Below are positions 23,491-34,410 of a stretch of DNA of 64,000 nucleotides, piece after piece. Numbering within the stretch: the first letter of the stretch is position 1; each line of letters begins with the position of its first letter. The stretch is taken from contig JAMJFZ010002500.1 of NCBI GenBank assembly GCA_026225945.1, positions 1,586,501-1,650,500 on the forward strand. The letters run 5' to 3'. The position numbers were made by a program, and so were the translations under genes. Under the pieces are notes generated by a model. It was not told the origin of the DNA and ran no database searches. It worked only from the letters and a program-made list of their open reading frames with translations. The stretch comes from Cricetomys ansorgei. Lineage: Eukaryota; Chordata; Mammalia; Rodentia; Nesomyidae.

Positions 23491-24094
23491 AAGTATTCCT
23501 ATTTTTTAAAGTGTATTTGGCATTGGATTGCATTTTCTTCTATTTTTATCACGGTTTTATTTTATTCATCTGGCCCTTCTTTTTGCTGGTTTGTTATTAT
23601 TGCCTTGATTTTGCCATGTTTAGTGTTTCTTGTAAACACTGCTGATCATTTCATTTAATTAACACAGTCAGGACATTGCCAATTTCTAATAGATATATTT
23701 ACTTAATCACATTTAATACTATGATTGATAAATTCGGACCTGCCCTTAGGTTTCCTATTAAAAAAATTTGTATAATTTCCTTCTCTTCTCTCATTTTTTG
23801 ATTGACATTTTTGTAAATACAATTTAATAACATAGAAGTTAAGTATCTTAGTCTATTCATCAGAAGACTACCCATATATTAACATATATTTTAACAAATA
23901 CTTATTTAATAAAGCCTGAATTAATTAAGCAAATTAGCCAGTATTTTTCATTCCTTATGAACTCCATACACTATAACTATACTGGTGTTTTTGGTGCTAT
24001 GTTAATATTTAATAATACTTAAGATGAAAATATTTAGTTTAAAATAAATTTTAGGTATGCCTTTTTTCATTATAATGGAGCTAGGCAGTTAAGA

Positions 24095-24740
24095 ACTCCT
24101 TTCCCTAAATAGTAACTATGGAGCTGGATAAAACTGTCAAAAACATTAGCTTCAGCTCTGAAAATTTAGTAAAAAACCATACTTCAAAAGAAACCCATGG
24201 CTAGTACTGGAAACCTAGCCAACCTCTCAGTGTGAGCGATGCTAAGGATCTTGGAGGAGAACGTACAACCACCACGTTACTAAAACAGCATAATACTGAT
24301 TTCATCTTAAAATACTTGTCTCTTATACAAATGCACTATCCCTGATAAGTGTAGTTCTCACCCCTCATCAACGAAGCCTCTTTCTGCAACAGATGGAGCC
24401 CACTACAGGAAACCACAACCAATCAAAATGTAGAGTTGTGGAGTCCAGACCCAATGGATACATCTACAAAATACTCTTACACCTAAAGCATAACGAATAT
24501 ATGGAAGAGAAGGCAGGAATATTGCAAGAGCCAGAGGATCAGGGATTTTTCTGTGAGACTGTGTCTCCTAGTTATAGCAGAAACTATACCCATAAAGTCT
24601 CACCAACACGACTGCCCATATATGAGCTGAACCAAGACAGCACCAACAGCCATGCCAAAGTGGATGGGAAAAACCCACGAGGCCTCAATCCTACACAAAG
24701 AACCACAGGCAACTGAGGAATGCTCAGAAGGGAAGAAAGT
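24095..24740 (+). mobile_element. Lx-type L1 3' UTR fragment, sense
   Basis: 'tgtagagttgtggagtccag', 'caatggatacatctacaaaa', 'gcaagagccagaggatcagg', 'gtgagactgtgtctcctagt', 'cataaagtctcaccaacacg' and 'gcctcaatcctacacaaaga' then accacaggcaactgaggaatgct are landmarks of the rodent Lx 3' UTR. The same landmarks occur in complement at 42097-42700. The 5' limit (24095-24240) is approximate; the tail past 24740 is missing or replaced. Confidence 0.75.
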
Positions 24741-25576
24741 CCCCAGCCAGGTCTGTGGACCCCTTGTGGACAAGACACAAAGCCCAGAACTTCTCTACAG
24801 AGCTAGCAGATGCTCATTTGATTAAGAACATTGTCTTTTTGGTATTGATCTCAGTGGCAAGCAAGCAGCGACGGCTAATACCCTTTCCAGCCTGAAGCTG
24901 TTTTCCTATTCTGACCAACCTACAGACCAAGAGACCATACAGGAGTTTGAAGAAGAATTCTGGGAAATGAGACTGCCATGAAAGAGTTGAGGAATTCATG
25001 CATCTTGTGTTGGATGGAGTTTGTGTGCACATACAGGTGAGACTTGAATATTCTAGATGTCCCAAATATCTTTTGGCTAGTGGGTTGGGTGGACATATTC
25101 AGATGTGAGAGAGCCTCGTAGAAAAGAAAAGCCAATTAACTTTGAGAATAGCCTGCTGTTTACATGTGCTCTGAACCCTGCACATGTATCCATCAGCAAG
25201 CTGTAATCACTTGAAGTATTTAAAACTACCCCTGGACAACATTTGCCTGAATCCTAGGAGTCCAGGCTTAGAAACTGGAAAAAGGATGAAAGTATGTGCA
25301 AATATAAAAGCAGCCACACATTCCTGGGTAGACAGACTCCACAGACTTATCTCAGACAAGCTACCAAACAATCAGACAAAGGCAGCCCTCAGGGGAAAAG
25401 AGTCAGAATCCAGTATTGCTTCAATATATTAGCTAAAATGTCAAGTATTCAACAAAATATTATGCAAAACCCACACAAAATGTGGCTCATATTTGGGGAA
25501 AAAGGTACTAAACAGAATCTATTTCTTAACTAGAAATTAGATTTAGTGGGCAAATAGGTCAAAACAGTTACTATCA

Positions 25577-25665
25577 GGGTTGAGAATGTGGCTCCATGAT
25601 AAGATACTTACCTAGCTTGTACAAGGCCCTGGGGCTGGTTCCAAGCACTGGTCCCCCACCCCCAC
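25577..25665 (+). mobile_element. ID SINE
   Basis: 'agggttgagaatgtggctcc' then atgataagatacttacctagc and 'acaaggccctggggctggtt' then ccaagcactgg is a decayed ID body; a short C-run and a CA-rich tail follow. Confidence 0.75.
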
Positions 25666-25667
25666 AT

Positions 25668-26012
25668 ATAGACACACATTACACACAGGTGTGTTACACA
25701 CACATCACACATACTCTACATACACACACACACTCACACACATGTGAGTATGTGTTTATACACACATACACTGCATGCACATACCACACACACATACATA
25801 CACACCACACAAAGTTCAACACACTTGCACACACACATAAACACACACTATACTCACGCCCGCACACACACACACACACACACCACACATACATATATAC
25901 TCTGTGCACTCTCCACACACTCACCCACACACCACTCACACACAATCACCCCCACACACATACACAACTACACACACATACATACACATATTCACACACA
26001 CACACACTACTA
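25668..26012. repeat. Degenerate (CA)n block
   Basis: About 345 bases made almost entirely of CA, CACAT, ATAC and CACT units. Both strands show long His/Thr- or Val/Cys-rich frames that only reflect the repeat. Confidence 0.95.
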
Positions 26013-26057
26013 CATCTTTAAAGAAGTAGAGAAAATTATGATAAGATGACCAAATGA

Positions 26058-26232
26058 GGGGCTGGAGAGGTACTCTTGCAGAGGACATAAGTTTGGTTCT
26101 CAAGACTTACTTTGGGCAGCTCACAACTACTTGTAACTCCAGCCAAGGGGCTCCAAAGCTTTTCTAACCTCCAAGAGCACCTGCACCCTTATAGTGCACA
26201 CACACACACATACACATAACAAATAAAAAGAT
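26058..26232 (+). mobile_element. B3 (B2-family) SINE
   Basis: 'ggggctggagaggtactctt' (part of the head deleted), 'gcagaggacataagtttggt', 'cagctcacaactacttgtaa', 'ctaacctccaagagcacctg', a CA run and an A-rich tail 'aacaaataaaaag'. Confidence 0.88.
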
Positions 26233-26905
26233 AACACAACGAACAGAGAATTTCTTCAAAGAGATGCAGATGATTCAGAAAAGAACAACAGCTGTATCCT
26301 GGGTCTGAAAAGAATTATAAACAAAAATAATTTTTCTTTCATGACTCCAGAGTAGGTTTGTAATGGCAAAAAATAATGAATTCTAAATTAAATAAATCTG
26401 GGTAGCAAAGAATAATGTTGAAAGGAGTGATAGTCTGAGATTTATGTGACCATACCAGGCTTGGCAACACATGAAGGCAGATAGGAAAACAGAAATGACT
26501 TGAAATATTAGGCAGAAGCTACCTTTAAGAAAAAAAATCTGAAAAATGTATTCATGAAAATACTAAACCAGAGGCCCAAGAAGGCCAAGAAACTCCAAGT
26601 AGGAGAGCTACAAGGAAATCTACACATGGATCCACTCTGGGGAATTTATGAAAGAGCAAACACAAAATGGAAAGCCTAAAAGCAGCAAGAGAAAAGTGGC
26701 CACTACATTTAGGGAAACAACATAATTGACAGCTGACTTCTTACAAAAATTTTGAAGGGCAGAAGCAATGGGTGATGTAGTGAGAGAACAGAAAGAAAAA
26801 CACCTGCCGAACTAAACTTCTGTGTGCATCAAACTACCTTTTAAGTTTGAAGGTGAAAGAAAGACATTCCCAGATAAACGTACATCAAATTCATGTATCA
26901 GCGCA

Positions 26906-27281
26906 TTCAACCTTTTTCTTTCATTTGTATCTTGTACCCATGAGGTGATCACAGTGCTGTTACTTTATGTTTTGTGGTTTCACAGGCTAATTCTATACCA
27001 TTTCCTCTTTCTCACATCTAATTGTGAATTATCAGGCATTTTAGTTTCCGTGTCAATTTCAGAATTGTTATATTTGATTAAAAAAGTCACTTGAGGATTT
27101 GGTTGGCTTTTGGCCATTGTACCAGTTGGTATTACATTATTAAAAAAACAAAACAAAACAACTTAAAAGTCTCACCAAGGGAATCCATCTAAAATGCAAA
27201 TGATCTTAACCACAAAGGAATTAATTAAAAGGATATTGGAGTAGTATTTCAGAGAATGACTGATTAAGTGAGAAAGGGTGG
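26906..27281. other. AT-rich DNA, no gene seen
   Basis: No repeat or gene recognised; short A-rich (AAAAC)n-like stretch near 27141-27163. Confidence 0.4.
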
Positions 27282-27708
27282 TGTGGTGGTTTGAGTCAGA
27301 ATGGCCGCTATAGGCTCATACAGTTGTGTGTTTGTTTCCCAGTTGGTGGACTCTTTGGGAAGGATTAAGAGGTGTGGCCTTTTGTTGAAGATGCTACTGG
27401 GTGGAGGGTGTGAGCTTTGAGGTTTCAAAGGCACAGGCCGGTCTCTGTCTCTGTCTCTGTCTCTCTGTCTCCATCTCTGTCCATGTTTCTATCTCTCTCC
27501 CTGTCTTTCTCTCTTTTTGCTGGCTGCCTTTAGATAAGATGTAAGTTCTCAGCTGTTGCACCAGTGTCACTCCTGCCTGCTGCCATGCTCCTTTATAAGA
27601 TCCTGGACACACCATCTGAAACTGTTAACCAGCCTCCAGTTAAATGATTTCTTTTACAAGCTTCCTTGGTCATGGTGTCTTCCCAGCAACAAAACAGTAA
27701 CTAGAACA
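27282..27708 (+). mobile_element. ERVL-MaLR LTR (MT/ORR1-like), near complete
   Basis: Begins 'tgtggtggtttgagtcagaa', continues 'cccagttggtggactctttg', 'ggaaggattaagaggtgtgg', 'tgtgagctttgaggtttcaa', a TCTC-rich stretch, 'ctgctgccatgctcctttat' and 'cttccttggtcatggtgtct' and ends 'aacagtaactagaaca'. Order and both ends fit a rodent MaLR LTR of about 430 bases. No internal region adjoins it. Old; a target duplication is not clear. Confidence 0.85.
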
Positions 27709-28389
27709 AGTGGTGATGGTGATGTGACTGTTCTTGTAGTCTGTGTATCTGCTTTCTGGGCTCTCAGATAGATTCAGAAATCTATTCTTTGGGATCCAGA
27801 TCACTAGGGAAGTTGCAGATCCCTGGGAAACACAATTTTTGAGCGTTGTAGCTTGGAAGCTGTGTCTCTTCTGATACAGCCATATGTGATCAGGTGGCAG
27901 GGTTTGATGATATTGATCATCAGTGGACCCACGTGTCTAGAGACAACCTAATTTTATCTTTTTACTGCAATCAAGGGAATGCCATTTGCTAGTGTCTCCT
28001 GGAATTGCTGAGCTCCTTGGGAGAGACTGTTTTCTTCTTTGTCGCAGACGATGTGGATGAATGTGACACCTTCTCTCTATGCATTCAGCTTTTCTTTCTG
28101 AGTCAATTTTAAGGGTCGGTGTTAGAACTTGCCATTTGATTTTGCGGTTGTGTCTAACTTATCATTCCCCCTGTACGCTTTGTGGCATTGCATTCCGATT
28201 ACCAGGGTTTACATTCCCAGGATCCTTTTTAATGAGTGGAATGCGATGTGGTGCTGCTTGAGCGAGTCCAAGCCTTTCTTCAAATCCCGGTTACTCTTGC
28301 TATTATCTCTCTTTGTGTGTGAGTGTGATTGCGCCCTGAGCTTTGTGTTTGTCTTCTGTGTGTGCTTGACTTTGTGGCTGTTGCAGATC
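27709..28389. other. Single-copy-looking DNA, no gene seen
   Basis: No repeat recognised until the SINE remnant at its end. Two overlapping + frames at 28079-28392 have no recognisable domain. Confidence 0.4.
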
Positions 28390-28451
28390 TGAATCAGAGC
28401 TCCTGTGCGGTGAGACAGGTACTTAGCTGACAGAGCCTTCTCCCTAGCCCC
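28390..28451 (-). mobile_element. ID/B4 SINE head fragment, antisense
   Basis: 'agacaggtacttagctgaca' then gagccttctccctagcccc is the complement of the ID/B4 head. The TG-rich sequence before it may be the rest of a diverged B4. Confidence 0.55.
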
Positions 28452-28689
28452 ATACTTTCAACTGCTTTTTACAAAGTAGAGATTAAAATAAAAATTTGGA
28501 ACATCTCGGTGATTCTCACCTCTTTTTGATATTGCAAAAATAACACAGTAATGAGGGAAACTAGAATCTACCACCTTGAAAATTGTTTTGGTATCATACC
28601 TATTTTTTTTGTTGCTATAAACACAGCAAAATAGTGTAATTACTATTAAAACAGTTAAAATTTAAGCATATATGGACTTCTTTAGCCTT

Positions 28690-28911
28690 TCTGAGATTTA
28701 TTTGCTCATTTTAATTTTATGTTTATGGGTGTTTTGCCTGCATGTATGTCTGTTCATCATGTGTGTGCTTAGTGTCTGCAGAGGCCAGAAGAAGATTTGG
28801 AACGTGAGTTACAGATGGTGATTTGCTGCCATGGGGTTGCTGGGAATTGAACCAGGTCCTTTGGAAGAGCATCCAGTGATTTTAATGGCTAAGTTGTCTC
28901 TCCAACCTCTT
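28690..28911 (-). mobile_element. B3 (B2-family) SINE, antisense
   Basis: 'tatgggtgttttgcctgcat' then gtatgtctgttcatc, 'gcagaggccagaagaagatt', 'ggttgctgggaattgaacca' and 'taatggctaagttgtctctc' then caacc, a complemented B3 from tail to head. Confidence 0.9.
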
Positions 28912-28949
28912 ATATAGTTTTAGTATTAGATATTTAATATATGAATGCA

Positions 28950-30011
28950 TTCACAGCAAAAACACACAGATGCGCATAATTACACATGTAGATGCATAAC
29001 ACATTTGAGCATATTCAAGCACACATGCAACACACACTCATAAATGCCTATACACAAAATATCCATGCATGCTCACCACATAACATGCACAAATGCATGC
29101 ACTTGCACACACATTTTCACTCATACTCGAGCATGCACTCTCGTGCGTGCTTGCACAGATTCACCTACCCATGCATTCACACACGCACACAGGCACAAAG
29201 CACGCATTTACATACATACTTACACATTCACACATATAGGTGCTCACAAGTATCCGTACCCACACATGAGCACATGCACATTCACACGCATGCTTGCCTG
29301 CCTACACATCATGCAGGTACACTAAAAAATGTGAACACAAACACACATTTGCACACATGTACAGACACACACACACTGACACACTGATCTATGAAAACAC
29401 ATTCACACACACACATACTCACTCACATAGTCACACTCCCACCTTCACATCCCAGTACTTAACAAGGAATCAAGCAAACACATTCGTGCCATCACATGCA
29501 TATCCTCTCACACACACTCACCAAAAGCACTGACACATAAACACACTCACAAGTGTGCTCATATACAAAATCACACCCTCGCTCAAAATGACCACATATA
29601 CACACAGTGACACATAGACACCCATAGGCACACACAGACACATGTTCACATGTATGTATAAACAACCTCTATTCTCACACATGTACTCACACTCCTATAC
29701 ATACCTACACACCCACATTCATACTTACAAGTCACGCACATGTACATACATGCACACACATTTATTTACAGTCACAAACTTATATGCACATTCATGTACA
29801 TGCAGGCACACACACATATGCACAGTTATACAAATACATACATAAACACTACCACACATACACTCACAACCTTGTGTAGTGTACATATAGTCACACACAT
29901 GTGTTTACACGCATATACAACATGCAGATATCCATAAACTTTATAGGTATACATATCAAACTCATGTGCATACACACAAAGACATAAGAACACATAAACA
30001 TCAACTATCAC

Positions 30012-30065
<54 letters not shown>

Positions 30066-30150
30066 CACCACACAACACACACATACTTACATACATTTAC
30101 ATATACACCACATTAACACATGTATGTGAACATATGTACACTCAAAATCA
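28950..30150. repeat. 1.2 kb degenerate CA/CATA/TA-rich block
   Basis: The whole interval consists of variants of ACAC, ACATAC, ACTCAC and CATGCA units, with a pure (AT)n run at about 30014-30056 followed by ACACAC. It starts just after an antisense B3. All frames across it are His/Thr-rich and are products of the repeat, not genes. Confidence 0.93.
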
Positions 30151-30389
30151 GCAAATAAAAATGTAATACTTTAAAAGGAGATAATGAACAAAATTTGGAA
30201 ACTACAGGTAATATGAGAAGCTGAATAGAGAGTCCAAGTTTGATTGATGGTATGTATGGTAGGAAAGACATCCCTATGGGAATGTTACCTAAATTGAGTC
30301 TGTCAGATTACTAAGAGTTATCATTAAAAGTATAATGCAGAGAGGCAAATGGGATAGTCTGGACGAAGATCTGGAACCATAAGAAGGTC

Positions 30390-30742
30390 CCCGTAGGGTG
30401 AATTGGGTCTCTATGGCCCAAATTTACATTTTTATGTATTACCTCCAATTACAACAGTATATGGCCTTAGCATAGGACATTTTTAGGAAATAATGAAGGT
30501 CAATGAAGTCATGTGAGTGGACCCTAATGCAATATAACTCTGTGTAAGAGGACAGTACCAGAGCATGGGCATGCAGAGGGAAGGCCGTGTGAGGCAACAG
30601 AAAATGGCCACCTAGAGGCCAAATACAGGACACTGTTGACATGATCTCAGACTTCCAGCCTGGAGGATTGGAAGAAATGAACTTCCAATTAAGCCCCCTC
30701 GCCCTTCAGTCCTTTGTACTGGTAGCCCTGGCCAACTGACAG
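30390..30742 (+). mobile_element. MLT1-type MaLR LTR
   Basis: 'gggtgaattgggtctctatg', 'tgtattacctccaattacaa', 'gtcatgtgagtggaccctaa' then tgcaatataactctgtgta, 'gaaggccgtgtgaggcaaca', 'tgatctcagacttccagcct' and 'ctggtagccctggccaactg' reproduce the MLT1 LTR landmarks in order. Shared with other placental mammals, so older than the MT/ORR1 copies. Confidence 0.82.
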
Positions 30743-31577
30743 AGCCGCATTTGTTGTCTGACTTCCCCTTCAGCCTTCTAATGGCTGCTTAGCATTTTCT
30801 TCATTCTAGACTCTCTTTGATTTGTTCCCCAAAGTGATCATTTTTTTTTCATGGCCACAGCCATTTCTTGGTTCACGGCTCTCTTGTCTGAATTTGTGGG
30901 TTATTTATTTCCATTGCCAGGTTTATGTTCTCCTATGAAGCCCATCACACCCACGATACTGCTCCCGCAGTCACCATTGTGTTTCCAGGCACCAGCCAGC
31001 CTGTCTCACAAGAGCCCTTAGACTGCGGTTTCCAAGTATTTTCCTTCTACAAGCTTCTCTGCCAGACCCGGGGTTTTCTATTAACAGAGATTGTGTAAGG
31101 TTCATTCATGGGAAAAGATACTGTGGGATCTTAAACAGCTCTGCATGCCCACTTTCCACTTCAGCTGTTTCAACTGTCACTCTTGATCTTTAATGTGTCT
31201 TTGATTATAGCTAATGCATATGCTATGTCTCCGACGTTTTACTACTGCTTGTAGTGTGCAACTGTTCCTTTGTGTATGTAGGAAATTAATGACTTCCAGG
31301 ACCACTTTACACTCATATCAATGAATGTTCAAATCCCCTACATGAAGTGGTGTGTTTGCATATAATCTGCAAGCATCCTCTTATCTGCCTTAACACATCC
31401 CTAAATCACTCAGGAAATCTAATAGAATGTAATTGGTATATAAGGAGCTGACATACTGCAATGCACAGGGATTACTGAGAAAAAAATCCGTACATGTTCA
31501 CACTCTTACGTTTGTAGGACCAGTGGTATTGCTCTCTCTCTCGGTCTTTTACTCTCTCTCTCTCTGTCCCTTTCACT
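30743..31577. other. Single-copy-looking DNA, no gene seen
   Basis: No repeat recognised across 800 bases except TC-rich sequence at 31528-31570. No splice-bounded frame. Confidence 0.4.
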
Positions 31578-31756
31578 GGTCTTATGCATGTCAGGCTGGC
31601 TTCAAGTAGCTGAAGATGATCTTAAACTTTCGATCCTCCTGTTTATAACTTTATGGTTCTGGGATGCCTCGTGTATGTGGTCCTGTGGATCAAACCCAGG
31701 GCCTCATGCTGGATAGGCAAGTACTTTACAGCAGAGATACATCTCCAGCCTGTATA
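31578..31756 (-). mobile_element. B4-type SINE, antisense
   Basis: 'caggctggcttcaagtagct', 'gatcttaaactttcgatcct', 'ggatcaaacccagggcctca' then tgctggataggcaagtact and 'agagatacatctccagcct': B1-like body followed by ID-like head in complement. A short ATAC tetranucleotide run follows at 31767-31790. Confidence 0.82.
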
Positions 31757-31862
31757 TCTCTTCATATACATACATACATACATACATGTGTATTTATTTT
31801 TACTTTTTCCTTTTCTCCCCCTCCTATTCCTCTCCTTTCTCACTGGCTGGCTTTCTCTCTTT

Positions 31863-31975
31863 CCATGAAAACAGTGTCTCAATATGTAGTTCAAGCTAGG
31901 CTAGAACTCACAATCATTTTGCTTACACTTCTCAAGTACTTAGATTACATATGTGTAGCACCACATCTGATTTTT
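31863..31975 (-). mobile_element. B1 SINE, antisense, diverged
   Basis: 'gaaaacagtgtctcaatatg', 'caagctaggctagaactcac' and 'caagtacttagattacatat' then gtgtagcaccacatctga keep the B1 order. Confidence 0.75.
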
Positions 31976-32166
31976 ATCTGTATCTCTTTCTCTTTTTTTA
32001 ATCATAACAATTAACATACAAGATATTGGATATTATAATGGCCTTTGGAACAAAATGCGTTACTGACTCTCCTTTTCTCTCACCCCTTCACCTCTGTTAT
32101 GCTGATCCCCCTTTGTGTCTTCCCACAAGTCTCTTCTCTTCATGTGTCATCTATGTGTTTACTTCT

Positions 32167-32391
32167 AAAAGATTTATTTTATTTTTAATTATGTGTATAT
32201 GTGTGTTGTGTGGGTATACGCATATGAGTGCAGTTGTCTGTGGAAGACAGAAGACAGCGTCAGGTCCCCTGGAGCTGGAGTTACAGGTGGTTGTGAGCCA
32301 CCTGACACCTGACATGGGTGTTAGGAACTGAACTCAGGTCCCCCGCAAAATCAGTGTATGCCTTTAACCTCTGAGCTACCTCTCCAGCTCC
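32167..32391 (-). mobile_element. B3 (B2-family) SINE, antisense
   Basis: 'aaaagatttattttattttt' tail, 'gtcccctggagctggagtta' then caggtggttgtgagccacct, 'gggtgttaggaactgaactc' and 'ctctgagctacctctccagc' head. Confidence 0.92.
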
Positions 32392-32836
32392 ACATCTATG
32401 TCTCTTAATGACAAATATTTTGACACAGAGTTGCTAGATTTTACTAGTTATTGCTTAATTGGCATTCACAAATAATGAAAAAATTTGATATTACCACCAA
32501 ATGTGTACATAATCTATCATGTCCAGTGTTTTTCAGTTGATATTTTCAAACTTTAAAGGTTTTTTTCCAAACGTATGGATAATAGAACTAACTTTAATTA
32601 TTGCTTCATTTGGATGCCCTCCATTCCCAAAGGACTGAGCATTTCAACCATTTATGTTTATAGTATTGAGGAACCTTTTCAAGTGCTTTACACCTCTTCC
32701 TTCCACTTTGTTAAACTATTTATGAATGGTTTCTCATGATTCTTTGTCAAGTAGATTTTTGTCTATTGTATTTGATGTATGCCAATTAATTTTTGCAAGT
32801 CTATAAATTGGTTCTTAATTCTACAGTATTTTTTCC

Positions 32837-33081
32837 TTTAGATTTAATTTCATTCATGTGTGTGCATGTGACACTCACATGTGCTTATGTGTGTGTCTAA
32901 GCATGTGTATGTGAATGGCACATGTGTGTAGGTGTTTGTGGAGGCCAGAAGACAGAGTTAGATTCGTTAGAGGTGATTCTAGGTGATTGTGAGCCACTTA
33001 ATGTGGGTGCTGGGAACTAACCTACACTCCTCTAGAAGAGCAGCTAGCATGCTTAACTGCTGAGACATCTCTATAGTCCTT
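32837..33081 (-). mobile_element. B3 (B2-family) SINE, antisense
   Basis: T-rich tail with TG/ATG units, 'gaggccagaagacagagtta', 'gatcgtgag'-like middle ('gtgattgtgagccacttaat'), 'gggtgctgggaactaaccta' and 'ctgctgagacatctctatag' head. Confidence 0.88.
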
Positions 33082-33916
33082 TTTTAAAAAAATTGTTTAG
33101 AAAATTAAAATGGTAGATATTTTCAGGACTATTTCTTACATTTTATTAAGGAAATATCACTTACTCAAGAGTTACTGCTCTTCAATTTGTACATATATAT
33201 GTCTGCATCTACGTGTCTATAGTCTGTAAAATGTCCGTTAATACTACTATTTTCAAAAAGACTTTAAAAACTATAAGTATTTGGAATTCTGTTGTATCTA
33301 TGTTGTGAAAGATGATTTTCCAAATTTTTTCATTTTGTGTATAGAGACTGATGAATTCAGTCAATTGTTAGAATTCAAAATCAACATATAAAGCTCAGAT
33401 GCTTTTTATGTGCCAGTAATGAACTCACTGAGAAAAAAATCAGGACATTAACCTCAATGTAAAAGCAACAAGAAAATGAAATACCTAGAAATAATCACAA
33501 GTAAGGGTGTGACAAATCTCTGTGATGAAAAGATCAATTACTTAATTAAAAGATGCCTAAGTGGAAAGACATCCCATGTTCATGGATTGGCAATTAATAT
33601 TGTTAAAACGGCCACAATCCAAATGGGTCTACAGATTCAATGCGATCTTCACCCAAATGACATTATTAATAGAGCTAGAAGAAAGAAGACAACCCAAATC
33701 CCATGCAAGCTCAAAAGATCCCATCATCAAAGTTGCTCTTAACAAAGAGAACAATGTTAGAAACATCATGATACTTGACTTCAAAGCATACAACAATGCT
33801 ATAGTCACAAAACAATCTTGCACTTGCATAAATGCAGATGCACAGACCTCTGGAACAGAATGGGGATCGAGAAGTAAAGTCAGATTTCCAGATAACTGAA
33901 TTTTTAACAAAGACAT

Positions 33917-34235
33917 TGTACTAGTTTTCTATTGCTGTGGCAAAACACCACAAAACCAAAAGCAACTTATGGGAGGAAGGACTTATTTTGATTCACAGTC
34001 AGAGGAGATATGGCCCATCTTGACGGGGAAGGCGTAGTGCTCAGAGTGGGAGGCACCTGGTTTTATTGTGTAAGCAACAGGCTGAGCTATAAACCTCCAA
34101 TCCCCTCTCTTCTTCCCTGGTGACCAACTTCCAGTGAGATTATACTTAAAGGTTCCACAACCTTCCTAGCTGTCTGGGGACCAAGTGTTCTAACACAAGA
34201 GACTGTGGGGCACATTTTACATCCAACTAACAACA
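33917..34235 (-). mobile_element. MT-type MaLR LTR, antisense, inserted in L1
   Basis: Starts 'tgtactagttttctattgct' then gtggcaaaacacca, passes 'ttatgggaggaaggacttat', 'aggttccacaaccttcctag', 'ctggggaccaagtgttctaa' and ends 'catccaactaacaaca'. Both ends are L1 ORF2 sequence. The flanking five bases (GACAT and GGTGT) differ only by transitions, compatible with a decayed target duplication. Confidence 0.85.
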
Positions 34236-34371
34236 GGTGTCTAAGCATACATTTGTGAAAAGCCAGCCTCTCCAACAAGTGCTGGTGGGAAGATAGGATA
34301 TTCTCTCTCTCTCTGGCCTTAAAATATGCTTTGAAATCAAGTAATTAATATATATTAATATATATGTATAT

Positions 34372-34373
<2 letters not shown>

Positions 34374-34408
<35 letters not shown>
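34374..34408. repeat. (CA)n microsatellite with TA-rich leader
   Basis: A pure CA run of about 35 bases preceded by TA/ATAT units (34344-34373). It lies within the sense L1 relic. Confidence 0.95.

Positions 34409-34410
<2 letters not shown>

Larger units (their letters stand above)
19950..23905 (-). mobile_element. Ancient L1 (L1M-type) ORF2, antisense, fragmented
   Basis: Ordered complement landmarks of L1 ORF2 run across about 4 kb. C-terminal part: 'cttgcagaagttaagatttt' followed by gatgtaatcaa near 20107; 'ctatttattgaacaagatga' near 20312; 'gctaagacttctggctgatt' then gaatggtggg near 21105. Middle: 'tattttattaatcttttcta' near 21889; 'agtttaactgcattgtagtt' near 22635. Towards the N-terminus: 'agtgtttcttgtaaacactg' near 23622 and 'cacatttaatactatgattg' near 23708. 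The order is that of an L1 in reverse. It is interrupted by an LTR, a B4 and three B1s, so it predates them. No coding capacity remains. Confidence 0.75.
24741..26905 (+). mobile_element. Ancient L1M/HAL1 ORF1-region relic, interrupted
   Basis: Two ends are clear. At 25405-25500 'gaatccagtattgcttcaat' then atattagctaaaatgtcaagtattcaacaaa, and at 26555-26890 'gaagaaggccaagaaactcc'-like sequence, 'gcagcaagagaaaagtggcc', 'aattgacagctgacttctta' and 'tttgaaggtgaaagaaagac' then attcccagataaacg. These parallel the ORF1 region of old mammalian L1/HAL1. An ID, a CA-rich block and a B3 sit between them. The 24741-25400 part is assigned only by adjacency and is uncertain. Confidence 0.6.

Noticed and set aside
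25668..26012. Regularly repeated short units considered as a CRISPR-like or satellite array
   Set aside because: Units are 2-6 bases with no spacer structure; the organism is a mammal. It is a degenerate microsatellite.
25596..26021. 141-codon open frame, His/Thr-rich, with an overlapping antisense frame
   Set aside because: Produced by the CA block after an ID SINE; no non-repeat protein content.
28992..29387. 131-codon open frame, His/Thr-rich
   Set aside because: It lies wholly in the degenerate CA/CATA block; the composition (H, T, A, C) is a direct translation of the dinucleotide repeat and overlapping frames are also open.
30743..31577. Possible exon-containing single-copy stretch
   Set aside because: GC-richer than its surroundings, but no frame with both a plausible acceptor and donor was found.
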